From: Hygrocybe punicea
Taxonomy: Eukaryota; Basidiomycota; Agaricomycetes; Agaricales; Hygrophoraceae
DNA length: 64,000 nucleotides
Direction: 5' to 3'
Assembly: GCA_963556145.1 (NCBI GenBank)
Contig: OY744463.1
Span: forward strand, 2,046,001 to 2,110,000
This document shows positions 11,441 to 21,894 of this stretch, piece by piece (the first letter of the stretch is position 1; every line of letters begins with the position of its first letter). Made by a program: the position numbers and the translations under genes. A model generated the notes under the pieces. The model was not told the origin of the DNA. It saw only the letters and a list, made by a program, of their open reading frames with translations, and searched no databases.

Positions 11441-12679
11441 TTATCGTGACTGGACTTCGGTAATCCAAGTATTACTTGCATGTCGTGATGTCGGAAGGCC
11501 ATAACCAAGCGCTGCCTGAGCATCCTTCCGCTGATGCCGATCCCCGGCGTCGAGCTTCCGGACACTCATCTCATCCTCAAACTGGGGCAAGCCTTTCAGA
11601 TACCACGAATACGTCCCATCAGCCGAAGTGGGTGTGAGAGCGTAGTATGGTGGTCCGTAAGGCTGTGTGCGTGGAGACGGTGCTTGTGATTGACGTTCGG
11701 ATTTGAGGTTGAAGAACAATGATGAGGGTGTAGTGGGTGTGGGTGTGTGCACGCGGGGAAACGAAAGACGCTTCTTCGGCTTGGGGGTCGACTGAGCCCC
11801 CGCGATCGGCTCTGCAGCAATTGACGCATTCCCTTGGAGAGAAGTAGACCATGGGCCAGTCGTTGGCATTGTGGAGCTACGAGGCTTTGACAAATTTTCA
11901 CGAACTGTGGAATTGCAGAAGATCGATTCTCTGTTGTTAGACAAAAAAGTCTCCCAAGACGAACCTGGTGATGTAGAGGTGAAATCAAGGGATTCGGGTA
12001 CTGACATCCTTTTGCTGCGATTGCGAAACACATTCTTCATATTCGGCAGATGGGCCGACAGGGAACGGGACTTTCGGTTGAGAGACGACGTTGACGAGAA
12101 GTGAGAAGAGTCCGAATCCAAATTTGAATCATCGCCACTTTCTATGTATTGTAGCGAAAGGTCGCGTCTTGTTGTGCTTTCGTTGACGGATGGAATTGGA
12201 TCGACGAGCGTTGATGTGGAGGAACTAGCAGACCGCATGCTGGGCTCTGGGTATTCATGGTGGGGGACTGGCGTATTTCTTCGGCGCGCGGAGCTCGTTA
12301 AGAGCTTGACCTCAGATAGCGCCAAATCGAAAGAGACGCGTCGGGCGTTGGGTTTATCTGCCATTGTGGGATATACCAGGGGTGCAGGGGAAGCGGGTTG
12401 CGGGGAAGATGATCGACGGAGAATGGCAGGAGGGTTCATTGGCACGCGAGGATGCCGTAGTTGGGAGCGTGATGTTTTTCGGGGGGGCATAGCTGGTTTC
12501 CAGATTGGCACAAGCCAGAGGATGCAGATGGCAAGTAGACTCTTCAGGATGTACCTGTGTAAGTACGCGGACAACAGAGAAAAAGTAGAATGACGTACCG
12601 TGACAAAGCCAATGATGCTCATAACGAGAGCCAGCAATGAGACAGCTAGCCGAGGTTTTGGTTCGTTTTTGGTGGTCAT
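11441..12679 (-). CDS. Unknown serine/arginine-rich protein with N-terminal membrane segments
   Basis: One long open frame. ATG 12679 (MTTKNEPKPRLAVSLLALVM) is preferred; an in-frame ATG at 12781 would add 34 low-complexity residues. Two hydrophobic stretches lie near the N-terminus (LAVSLLALVMSIIGFVTV and YILKSLLAICILWLVPIW), then a long tail rich in Ser, Pro and Arg with RRVSFDLALSEVKLLTSSAR and KKRLSFPRVHTP, both plausible kinase sites (RRVSF, KRLSF). The C-terminus YYALTPTSADGTYSWYLKGL looks conserved in style. An apparent intron between the two hydrophobic segments (donor GTACGT, acceptor TACACAG) would shift the frame, so the unspliced reading is kept. Function unknown. Confidence 0.65.
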   Translation of the reverse strand: MTTKNEPKPRLAVSLLALVMSIIGFVTVRHSTFSLLSAYLHRYILKSLLAICILWLVPIWKPAMPPRKTSRSQLRHPRVPMNPPAILRRSSSPQPASPAPLVYPTMADKPNARRVSFDLALSEVKLLTSSARRRNTPVPHHEYPEPSMRSASSSTSTLVDPIPSVNESTTRRDLSLQYIESGDDSNLDSDSSHFSSTSSLNRKSRSLSAHLPNMKNVFRNRSKRMSVPESLDFTSTSPGSSWETFLSNNRESIFCNSTVRENLSKPRSSTMPTTGPWSTSLQGNASIAAEPIAGAQSTPKPKKRLSFPRVHTPTPTTPSSLFFNLKSERQSQAPSPRTQPYGPPYYALTPTSADGTYSWYLKGLPQFEDEMSVRKLDAGDRHQRKDAQAALGYGLPTSRHASNTWITEVQSR

Positions 12680-13137
12680 TACGGGAGAGTGAGAGATGAG
12701 GGAGACAGAATTGTGAATTGGTGGTGCAGATGAACAGATTGTGGGCTTGGGGCGTTGGAGAAGATAGAGAAAGCAAAACATTCTTCGATGTGCAGGTAAG
12801 GATTTGAGCAGCAGACGTTGGGGGTTGTCGTTGTCGTGAGGTCGTCAGAAAACAGAATGCAAGCTGGTCGCCAGCCGATGGATCATGACAGTCGTACTTT
12901 GACGGCAGTAGCGATGGCAGACTCGGAGCCAATAATTGCTCAAGCGCTCAAGCTCAAGGCCAATGAGAATTCTCGGTTACGATCAGGCGATTTCTAATTG
13001 TCAAAATTTGTAAGCGGGGTTTCAGCCATTGCGGGTCTCACGGTTATGACGTTAGCGCCGACGGTCACGGTGAATGTGAGGTCAACGTTCAACAGTAATA
13101 TTCTGCGTACTACTAGTATACTGTCGATGGAGTATCG
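12680..13137. other. Intergenic, no gene seen
   Basis: 458 bp between the 5' end of the unknown membrane gene and the 3' end of the helicase gene (both minus strand). It must hold the promoter of the former. Only out-of-frame short ORFs were found. Confidence 0.45.
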
Positions 13138-16100
13138 TCACCCTGTTAATCCGTCTCCTCTCAGCAGATTCATCATCGCCTCCAACACCTCGTTGTCGTC
13201 TTCCATATTCAGCATCATCCCTTCCTCAACACACCTTTTCATCCGGGCATCCAACAAGCGCCTGCCGATAACCATTCAGTGTGTCGAAACCAAGAGGTAG
13301 CACTGAATCATTCGCACCGCAGTTGATTGACGAGAATCCCAATACGTGGCCATGCTCTCAGTTTGATAACCCCTTCCTCACCTCCAATGTGCACACCTCC
13401 AGCGACGTGGTTCACCGTAACAGGACCACCGAACAAGAGCAACGCGTACAGTGGAATCTGCAACTCATCTATCAGATTTTCATCATGTGTTTACCAAATA
13501 CCAACCTCAGTTGCATCCCTCAAATAGACTTTACTCGTCATGTGCTTGTGAAAATAAACCAAAAACGGAGACTTCCATACCGCAGCGCCAAATAGAACGC
13601 TGCTAGGATGCAAAAACACTCTGGCATTTGCTGTCAGGTCGTATATCTTGAAATCCCGCGCAGTATTCTCGCGCTGCACCGTCCCAGACTGTAACTGGTC
13701 AAACTTGATGGCAGATTTCGGAAGGTGCACTCGTCCGACGCGAGGCCAAAGGCTACCGAGAATGATGGCCTTGAGCAAGTTGATATTGGTCTTGTTAGTA
13801 TTTAATGCAGCATCAGTAGGGGCAGATGAGAGCGGGATAAATCCGAGATCCGAGAGCGAGGAGAGGAATTCATGTCGCAGTGTCGTTATTTCGCGCAGGA
13901 CATTCAATGATATGAAGTTCTGTGTGGAGTGATATGCCGTGAGAAAGTCTTTCGAAAACGACGGGAACAGCTATACTTCTTCGCAAAATGCTTTGATGGC
14001 ATTCTGTGATTTACCCTCGGAGCGGAGACGAGCACATTCGTCATATGCGTAGAGGTTCGTAAGAAGGTCGCTATTCCCCGTTGCAAACCGTGCTCTTGCC
14101 CTACGAAAACTTTCAGTGCATTGATCGACCCAGTGCAAACCTGACAAACGCGGTAGCCTCCTCACGCTTGTCCATCGGACTGACGAATAAAGGTCTTGAG
14201 GACAAGCTGGCCGCAATGGTGAGGATTGGGCTCAGGCAGCGGAAAATGGTCCCAAGGACCAACATCTGATGGGATTCAACGGGCAACGCGATTCTGTGAA
14301 AGCAGCACTCACCTTTGCTAGCCTCAGATCCACCGGTAGCATTGCCTAAAACAGACTTGAGTTGAAGCGAGCCGGAATTTGAGAACATACCATATGGCGT
14401 CCCAGCGCCGTGAGTTTGCCTTTTTCGTCTACAGCACCCAATTCTTCCAGAACCGACCAAGCCTTTTCAATTGCAATAATTTTGGGTGGGTCAATGGCAC
14501 GACTCAGAAAACGCTGTAGTCCCTAGTTAGCTTCCAGGTTTAATGGATGTAGTTCTGGGCCGAAAAAAACACACACTTTAACATCTTCTTCCTCTCTCAT
14601 AGCTTTTACTGACAAAGATATGCGGTCTAGAGAAACACGGAGGATCTCGGGTACAGGGAAAGATGCCATATTCTCTTCCTGCTTCTTTGTATAGAGTTTA
14701 TAGCAGACTCCAGGCTGCGTCCGTCCAGCTCGACCCCTCCTCTGTCTCGCGGCAGCCTTCGTGACCCGGGTTTCTACCAGACAGGAGAGGCCATTTTCTG
14801 GATCGTATTGGGTTTCTTTCACTTTTCCCGCGTCGATAACGTAGATTACATCGTCGATTGTAATGGAAGTCTGCAGCCGGTGACATCAGTGCCCAAATAT
14901 ATTCTGCCAGTGGGAGATCACTCACTTCAGCGACGTTAGTCGCAGCGATGATCTTCCATTTGGAAGTTTTTTCAAATACTCTGCGCTGTTCTTCGGTTGA
15001 TAGGTTGGCGTGGAGGGGTAGGATGTGGATTTGATTTCCGGCGAGAAAACTCCGCAAAATTTCGATGCACTCCCGGATCTCTTGTACACCAGGAAGAAAT
15101 ATCAGCACACCTCCTCGCGTTCTCTCGGTTGTAACGATGTGTTTGACAATAGCCGCCACAAGCTTCCATATCCACTTTATCAACAACACATACAACCAAA
15201 TATAGGAAGAGCCGTCACCTGAAAGTCTATACGTTCAGAGCGACTGATGGTCTCTATTGCACGAACACTCTGAGTGTCAAGACCTTTGGACGTGAACTCC
15301 TCCAGAAAAGCCTGTCTCTCTTCTTCAGTTTCCTTCTTGTTTGATCGTGTCGCAGGAGGACGATAGTTGATCAAAGGAACAAAATCCTCCAGATACCTGA
15401 AATTTGTAATTTGAGAAATTGGGTCTGGGAAACATGAACAATGGCCACTGACATGTCAATGACAGGGTGGGTATATCCGGGGATAGTTAATAGAGGTGCA
15501 CCGTCGAAATACCGAACAAATGTGTCATGATTGATTGTAGCAGACATAAGAATAATTTTCAAAGTTGGATGCTTTGATAACAGTGCCTTGAGTTCAAGTA
15601 GTAAGAAATCGCCATCAACAGATCTTTCGTGAACCTTGACAAAGATTGTAAATCAGCGGTGGAGAAAAGTTAGGGACGTCCATACTTCGTCGACGATTAC
15701 ATGTGTTACATCTTCAAGATGGTCGCCAGAGCCCAAACGTCTCAAAACGACACCCGTGGTGCAGAATAAGAGTTTGGTTTTCTTTTCCTGCCTACTCTCG
15801 CCACGGATTGCATACCCAACCGAACCATCTTCTAGCCGCTCGGCAGACACTCGAGCAGCTACAGAGATGGCAGATATCCTCCGAGGTTGAGTAATGATAA
15901 TTGATGCCTTGGACCCACAGTTGGAAAGAATCAATGAATCCAGGACAAACTGCGGTACTTTTAAAGTCCAAGTGAGGTTATAGTGATGTGGAAGATGAGC
16001 GTGACCCACGCTGCGTTGTCTTTCCGCAACCTGGGTTAGTTGTTGGTAAGTTTCAAATATATCCTGTCCTACAACATGCACGGATACCAACCTGTTTCGC

Positions 16101-18149
16101 CTACCACGACCAACACTCTATTTGCCCCTAGCAAATTCAGGAATTCGTCCTTGGCTGAGAAGGCTGGTAGTTGTTGCCTCGCCGACAAAAGTTTTGCGTA
16201 ATCATTACTAAGACAAATGGCCAGGAAATCAGCTTTGACCCGGTCATTATCGCGGTCGTCATTTCTATGAATTCCTGCCTTCCGTCGACCATGTGGTTTA
16301 TCACGAACGACATTTTCTGTCAAGTCCAAACCGTTTTGAGGATGCCCGGGTGAAGGACGGCGAGGAACAAGGTATTGTAGAACAGTCAATATATCTGGAG
16401 GGCCGACATCTTCAATGTTAGCCCACTCTCCCTCAAGAAATCGCATAGCAGCCACGCAGAAGCCTTCTCCGGATTCAACAAACCCATTGTTCTCCATTGC
16501 GCGAAGTAGCCGCGAAAGGAGATGAAGTCGAATATAGGCCGGGACTTCGTTTGAGGTTATGTACAGTGGAGGATGACCGGTGCGAGGATATAATTGGTCT
16601 GGAGAGACGAGAATGTGGAGCTGCACGGGGGCACTGAAGAGTGGCATGACAAGATGGGAGGCGTCTACATAGTGAGCTCCAAGCGCCTCAACCTCATCCG
16701 GTATTATGTTGTACGTGTCCGATGTGTGGGCAGACATTTGTGTATTAACCTCGACCATGTCATTCCAATCTTGGCCAATCAATCGTTTGCCTAACACCGC
16801 AATTAAGAGATCCCAGCTTTCTGACAACCGCGTATCGCAAGTGCATTCCTTCACGATGTGGGGTGGCCAACCGGCTTCTTTGATCGCCTTGTCTTCCATC
16901 CACCTTTTGAGATTTTCAATCCCTGAATGAGCCGAAGTAATGAACGGGGTGGAGGAGTTGGCAGATGGTAGAAAGCGCCGAGGGAGATCACACTCAGGAA
17001 CATGGAGTACAAGATACTCGATAGATGCATCCAGTGGTGAGAGAGAAAGTAACAGATTGGACGACAAGGGAGAGGGAGTAGACAGAGCACTAAGGGCATT
17101 TCGTGCTTGGTTTGGTGTGAAGCCAAGATGACCTAGTTGTTGAAGAACTTTAGGTGCCTCTTCTTCGGATATCATAGAGAATGCGGTATCGGCCGCCTCG
17201 GGATAGAGAAGAATGGCCTGATAGGGATCAAGTCTCAGCTAGGACTCCGGTGAGCTTAGTGTACTTACCTTTTTGACAACACCTTCTACCATGTCGCGCA
17301 GTTCGCCCGCCATCTTGACTTCAGGATGATGTGCATATTGATGTAAGACCGGTTGATTGTTTCCCGGTTGAGTTGACTTCTCTCTTGTCTTCGAAGTTTT
17401 CATTTGTTTTTCATCCACCTCTTTTCGGGCTGCAAAGGGGTCGGAATCATACTTCCATTTCATATTTTCGGGAGCCATTTTATGCTCTGCGGCCAATTCA
17501 TTCCAGTAATCCCGAGGACCAGGTGGAAGAACGAGATTGAGCTGAATGCCATTGCAGAACTGAAAAAAAAAACTTGAAAAACACGCTGCGGCCCAAGCAG
17601 ATAAAAAAAGTACACGCACGCAATATAAAGCATAGGTTGCTCCCCAATGCCGCGCTTCTAAGGCTGTAGGCAAGATATATGGTGGATGAGGCTCCAGGCG
17701 AACTGTTTCCCTCTGTGAAGTCTTCGGGTTGCGTGTGCTGAGGGTGACAACGAAAGACCAACCACTTGTTTGTTTTCGCTGCTTGCCAGTGGACTAGTAT
17801 AATAATGTCAATCAAGCCAAAAGTAAACAGTCCGAACCGTGTCAACATTAGGTTTCTCCCAGCCATTTTTTTGGCACCTGTAATAAGAGAAGCGTGAACA
17901 CCAAAAGAACAATTATTCGTAATGACTCGGAATAGATCGACGTTACGCCATCGTCACGTTAGAATCCTTGTTGCGTAGGCGAGAGACATGGATTCACCTT
18001 TCGTGTAGCAGACTCAGTGGATATTTAAAACCTGGCGGGAAAAGAGGTTTGACTGCGGAAGAGTGGGCTACAGAGGTACTGGGGATTTGATTTAGAGAGT
18101 TTCCTGCGGTACCGTCGTTCTGATTAACGCCCTTCTTGTTGGGGGCCAT
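13138..18149 (-). CDS. DEAH-box RNA helicase of the DHX29/DHX57/YLR419W group
   Basis: Large ATP-dependent RNA helicase. The N-terminus (18149, MAPNKKGVNQ...) is followed by CQKNGWEKPNVDT, a UBA-like part (EEEAPKVLQQLGHLGFTPNQ) and an RWD-like part (QLHILVSPDQLYPRTGHPPL). Helicase motifs in order: I GETGCGKTTQ, Ia TQPRRISA, II DEVH (split by an intron), III MSATI, IV VLIFLPG, V TNVAETSITIDD, VI QRRGRAGR. The HA2/winged-helix and OB-fold C-terminal parts follow (LNVLREITTLRHEFLSSLSD; HLPKSAIKFDQLQSG; ASVLFGAAVWKSPFLVYF), ending near NLLRGDGLTG. At least 12 introns; Walker A is split over three exons with a 21-nt microexon (16010-16030). In eukaryotes such helicases act in translation initiation or mRNA control. 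All catalytic motifs are present. Confidence 0.88.
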
Positions 18150-18473
18150 GTACGAATTTGAAGCGTGAAGTAGCGTGAAGTCCTTGTAAATGAATAGTTT
18201 TAGCTAAGAGCTTTGACTTTCGTAATGCACGTGACTAGCTAAGACTCAAAAATAACCCTTGGGGCTTGCGCCTGCGAGAGGATCTGGGGAGGGGAGAGCC
18301 TGCACAAAATGGTTTTTTGAGAGGGAATCTCGCTCGTCATCCTCTCATGACGGCTGGTTTGCCCGACTCGGGTTCCCATTGACTATTCTTGAATACGTAC
18401 GACGCCGTCATCAAAACGAAAACATTAGCTCAGGCTTACTAAATCGATGATGGCCAGTGGATGAATCACCTCT
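18150..18473. other. Promoter side of helicase gene
   Basis: 324 bp between the helicase ATG and the NXT1-like stop. A CACGTG palindrome (E-box type) occurs near 18229. No coding sequence seen. Confidence 0.4.
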
Positions 18474-19053
18474 TCATCCAACAAACCTCATAGCGTCCGC
18501 ATGCACATAATACTTAGCAACCTCTCCGGTTTTTGTTGGGGGTGCAGTGGGGTCAGGTACAAGAATGAATGTTTGGGAAAACACTCGTGGTTGACCATCA
18601 ACACATTTGGCAGGCGTAGATGCAGGGTTTCCGGCCGGTCCACGGCCATGAGTGACATTTCCAGACACCGTAACCAGAAGAGATGGTGGCTGGCTTCCTA
18701 AATAAGAGGTCATGTTAAAGGGATAGCGCGCAAAACAAAAGATTGATGGACCTGGGATTGGATGGCAATCGAAGCATTGCACCTCATGTTTGGTGGTTGG
18801 CATATTTTCAATAAGGGAACGAACACCCTCAGATCCCTGGTATGGTTTCCCATTCCAAGTCAACGAAGATGACGAGCGGTAGAAGTTGGGAAGGTCTGCC
18901 ACGCGTGTGTTAGAGTCATAAGTGTTATAGTACACGCGGGTAAAGTGATCAGCGGCTCGAGTGGCGATTTCGATGCTGAAGACGGTGTGAGCCTATAGTG
19001 AACCATAAGCAAAGATATAACACAAACTCATTGGCGGTCAGCGTCGGTTTCAT
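18474..19053 (-). CDS. NXT1: NXT1/p15-like NTF2-fold mRNA export cofactor
   Basis: Small NTF2-fold protein expected to pair with the Mex67/NXF1 mRNA export receptor at nuclear pores. Exon 1 MKPTLTANE.. (19053) joins AHTVFSIEIATRAADHFTRV after a short intron; then YYNTYDSNTRVADLPNFY, SSSSLTWNGKPYQGSEGVRS, VQCFDCHPIPG and RVFSQTFILVPDP. These match the NXT1 order (helices, then LVWNG, DCQPV, FNQNFILT) and the end AKYYVHADAMRFVG matches the family's terminal ASDCFRFQ-like strand. A 40-nt segment (SIFCFARYPFNMTSYLGSQP) may be partly an additional intron. Its ATG is only 28 bp from the left end of the TIR element at 19081. Confidence 0.75.
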
Positions 19054-19080
19054 GGTTTACTCCTGTCACACATGTCACAT

Positions 19081-19106
19081 GTCACGCTCAGTAAAAACGA
19101 ATATTC
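19081..19106 (+). repeat. Left terminal inverted repeat of the NXT1/ISC1 element
   Basis: 26-bp outer inverted repeat, partner at 20133-20158, five mismatches by eye. Confidence 0.65.
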
Positions 19107-19403
19107 AAGTGAAGTCATGTGAAATCAGGTCAAAGTCGACCCATGGTCAATTATAGTCAACTTGTAGTCTGCAAAACGTCAAAGTTTGTTACATTCAGGT
19201 ACCGCAACTATTTCCCATCAAAATTAGTCAAGGTAAAGTACAACTTTAGTCCGACACGCAACTTATATTCGTGTGTCCGCATGCTCGAGCATCAGACCAT
19301 TTTTCACTAAGTTCTACAACGTTGCCATCAACTCGAGATGACAAATGTGAGTTCATTTTTATCCGATGATCCTTTCATTACTACATGCTGATTTCTCCTC
19401 AGT

Positions 19404-19779
19404 GCACCCCATCTCTGGCACCTACTCAGACTCGACGGCGACACACTCTTCGTCTACAGGAATACCCTCATTCGCGTCCCCCAGTCCTGGCTTGACGCCC
19501 ATCCAGGCGGTTCTCTCACAACTCTCCATTTTGTCGGCCGCGATGCGACTGACGAGATCGACGCCTATCACTCGGGCGACACTCTCAAACGCATAGCCCG
19601 CTATGCAGTGGGTACAGTAGACTCTACAGAACCCTGGGTTCTCTTCTATTTGTCCAGAACCACAATGTTCATCATCGTAAGATTTTTCACAATGTATTTT
19701 ATTTCTTTTGTTAAAAAAGAGGTCTCTAACAGGTTCTTTTTTAGCGCAAAGTCAGGAAAGCGCTCCGGAAGACGTTGAA
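19404..19779 (+). pseudogene. Captured fragment: cytochrome b5 domain of a delta-8/front-end desaturase
   Basis: An open frame without a usable start reads GDTLFVYRNTLIRVPQSWLD, then HPGG, TLHFVGRDATDEIDAYHS and LKRIARYAVGTV. HPGG (about 19500-19511) and the His of AYHS (about 19569) are the two haem ligands of cytochrome b5. The arrangement is that of the N-terminal domain of fungal sphingolipid delta-8 or similar front-end desaturases; the desaturase part is absent. An upstream GTGAGT..CTCAG intron (about 19348-19402) and a GTAAGA at the 3' end suggest the fragment was copied from genomic DNA with introns. The exon upstream does not join in frame, so it is probably dead, although the domain itself is open. 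Confidence 0.65.
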
Positions 19780-19815
19780 AGCCTAATTTCAGTTTGTTCT
19801 TTCCTTGCTCTGGTG

Positions 19816-19878
19816 TTCCCTGGCCCCCTCCCCCTCCCCTTTTCCTCATTGCCCCCTCCCCTCATCCTCCTCCCCATT
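19816..19878. repeat. Polypyrimidine (C/T) tract
   Basis: About 60 bp that is almost only C and T on the plus strand, inside the TIR element. Confidence 0.8.
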
Positions 19879-20132
19879 TAACAATAACTTACATTGTATT
19901 GTGGGATTTCAATATACCTGATTCCTGACTGCTGTCTGACTTCTAAAAGTACGACTATTAACGGACTATTACATGACTTTCACATGTATTCCGTTGACGA
20001 CGGTAGCCCACTGAGATGACTGTCACACAACTAACCTAGTCAATAGTTAGTCGTGCAGAATTAATTAAAACGCCCTTTAGTCAAAGTTTAGTCGATTTCG
20101 ACTATGACACGACCAACACTAGACATTCACAC

Positions 20133-20158
20133 GAATTTTCACTTTTACTGAGTGTCAC
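20133..20158 (-). repeat. Right terminal inverted repeat of the NXT1/ISC1 element
   Basis: Partner of 19081-19106. It ends 23 bp before the ATG of the ISC1-like gene. Confidence 0.65.
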
Positions 20159-20181
20159 GGGCTTACCAGATATCCGAGTCG

Positions 20182-21757
20182 ATGTCTGAAAGCCAGCTTC
20201 GAGTATTGAGCTTCAACTGCTGGTTTGCTCCATATGTTTTCCATTTATTCTTATGGATTTACCCCTGACTTTCAGGGGCTTGAAGTTCCTTTCCAAAAAT
20301 CGAAATGAACGTATCGTTGGAATTGCTGCAAGACTGGCACAGTCAGACTATGACCTAGTTGCTTTGCAAGAACTCTGGGTATACGCTGATTATGAACAAG
20401 TCAAGGAAAGCCTTTCGGGGCGACTTCCGTTTGCCAAATTTTTTTACAGGTCGGGTCTATCCTGCATATCTACAAACTTCCTAACATCTGCTTGCTTTGT
20501 CTAAGTGGGGCATTGGGGGCAGGACTTGCTCTATTCTCCCGGTTTCCTATCGTTGAATCTTTTGTCCACTCCTACTCACTGAACGGAACACCCATTGATG
20601 TCGCTGCTGGTGACTGGTTCGTGGGAAAAGCTGCAGCCAGCGTTGTTATCGAACACCCTGTCCTTGATCAAGTCCAAATATTTAATACACATGTGAGTTG
20701 ATCATTTATCATTCGCTTTTATGCTATCTTTCTTTGGGGCTAATTAATACGTCAAGTTATTCGCAAAAGGTGGCGAAGATGGGCCCGAATATAACAGAGC
20801 GCACCGTCTGGTGAATGCATGGGAATTTGCAAAGTTGGCACGCCAAGCTGCGGAAATGGGACGATACGTCATCGCAGTGCGTTGCATTTCAGTTCCCATT
20901 TATCCTCGCTCATTTACACTTCATAGATGGGGGATTTCAACAGTATCCCGACAACTCTGCCCATGACAATCATTCGTGATTACGCCGTTCTAAGAGATTC
21001 TTGGTCTGTGACGCATCCAAATACGTCACTTCCGGCCCCCTCTAGCAATCCGCCTCATATCGAAGCTGTAAGGTCATTCGGCATTACAGCCGATTCACCC
21101 CTCAACAGTTACTCTGCCGGAAAACCACTTGACCCGCACGCTCGTCAACACCATGGCAAGCGGCTTGATTATATTCTATATCGTCAACCCAGGAGAGCCC
21201 TTTTCTCCGACAACCAAAGAATTCCTGTCCTGAAATGTATGGATTGCAAAGTTGTACTTACCGAAAAGGTCCCCGGATATGACTTTTCTTATTCGGATCA
21301 CTTCGGCCTGGAAGCCACGATGGAATTCCCAGTCCCAGACAATGACGAACTGTACTCTACCACGATAGAGGGGGACGGGTCGGGTAACCGATCAAGAACG
21401 TCGCTATCTTCACAACATATTCCCGCCCTTTCTTCGGCTTCAGTATCTACCACTATCCAGGCACTAACAACTTGCTATCGGTTCTCTCGTCATCGCTCTA
21501 GCAAAGAACTTGCCCTCTTTTGCATTTGCATACTCGTCCTCTTTGCGCTTGTTATTGGCTCGGCATGGCTGCCTCAATCCTGGATCAGCTCTATTTTCCT
21601 ACTATTCACGATTTTCATCTCTTGGCTTGCCACGACGCTGTTGTATGAAGGATTCCTTTATGGCCAATGGGAGCTCAATGCTCTTATGAACGTAATCGAA
21701 GACTTGGAGATTTACAAAAAAACTGCTGAAGCGCGGTCGGAAATTCCGAGGTGGTAG
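20182..21757 (+). CDS. ISC1: ISC1-type inositol phosphosphingolipid phospholipase C / neutral sphingomyelinase
   Basis: Mg-dependent phospholipase C that releases ceramide from inositol phosphosphingolipids, acting at the ER or mitochondria. MSESQLRVLSFNCW (N of the DNase-I fold) is spliced to GLKFLSKNRNERIVGIAARL; LVALQELW holds the Mg-binding Glu; THLFAKGGEDGPEYNRAHRL, MGDFNSIPTTLPM (Asp/Asn pair) and FSYSDHFGLEA (catalytic DH) follow. The C-terminus has two transmembrane segments (LALFCICILVLFALVIGSAW; SIFLLFTIFISWLATTLLYE), as in ISC1/nSMase2-type proteins. Five exons splice in frame (introns after NCW, FYR/S, NTH and VIA). All catalytic residues I can name are present. Its upstream region is the TIR element. 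Confidence 0.85.
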
Positions 21758-21894
21758 TCATTAGATTTCAATCCTATGGTTGTTTATCTGTTTTTATTCC
21801 AAAAATTTCTCAGGCTACGTCATTAGCCGTACAAATTAACGGAATGATATAGAGAAAGTGTGACTGGGTAATAACGGCGACAGTTTCAAAACAT

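Larger units (their letters stand above)
19081..20158. mobile_element. TIR element (about 1.08 kb) with captured host gene fragment
   Basis: The ends form terminal inverted repeats: 19081-19106 against the reverse complement of 20133-20158 matches at 21 of 26 positions (shared core CTCAGTAAAA), with weaker similarity continuing about 20 bp inward. Both subterminal regions are full of short agtca/gtcaa motifs. No transposase is present, so it is non-autonomous. Inside are a cytochrome-b5-like fragment (19404-19779) and a polypyrimidine tract (19816-19878). I could not find a clear target-site duplication. It fills almost the whole space between the NXT1-like and ISC1-like start codons. Confidence 0.65.

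Noticed and set aside
12554..12597. Possible intron between the two hydrophobic segments of the unknown membrane gene
   Set aside because: Donor GTACGT and acceptor TACACAG look good, but removal of 44 nt shifts the frame away from the long open downstream frame. The unspliced reading was kept, with doubt.
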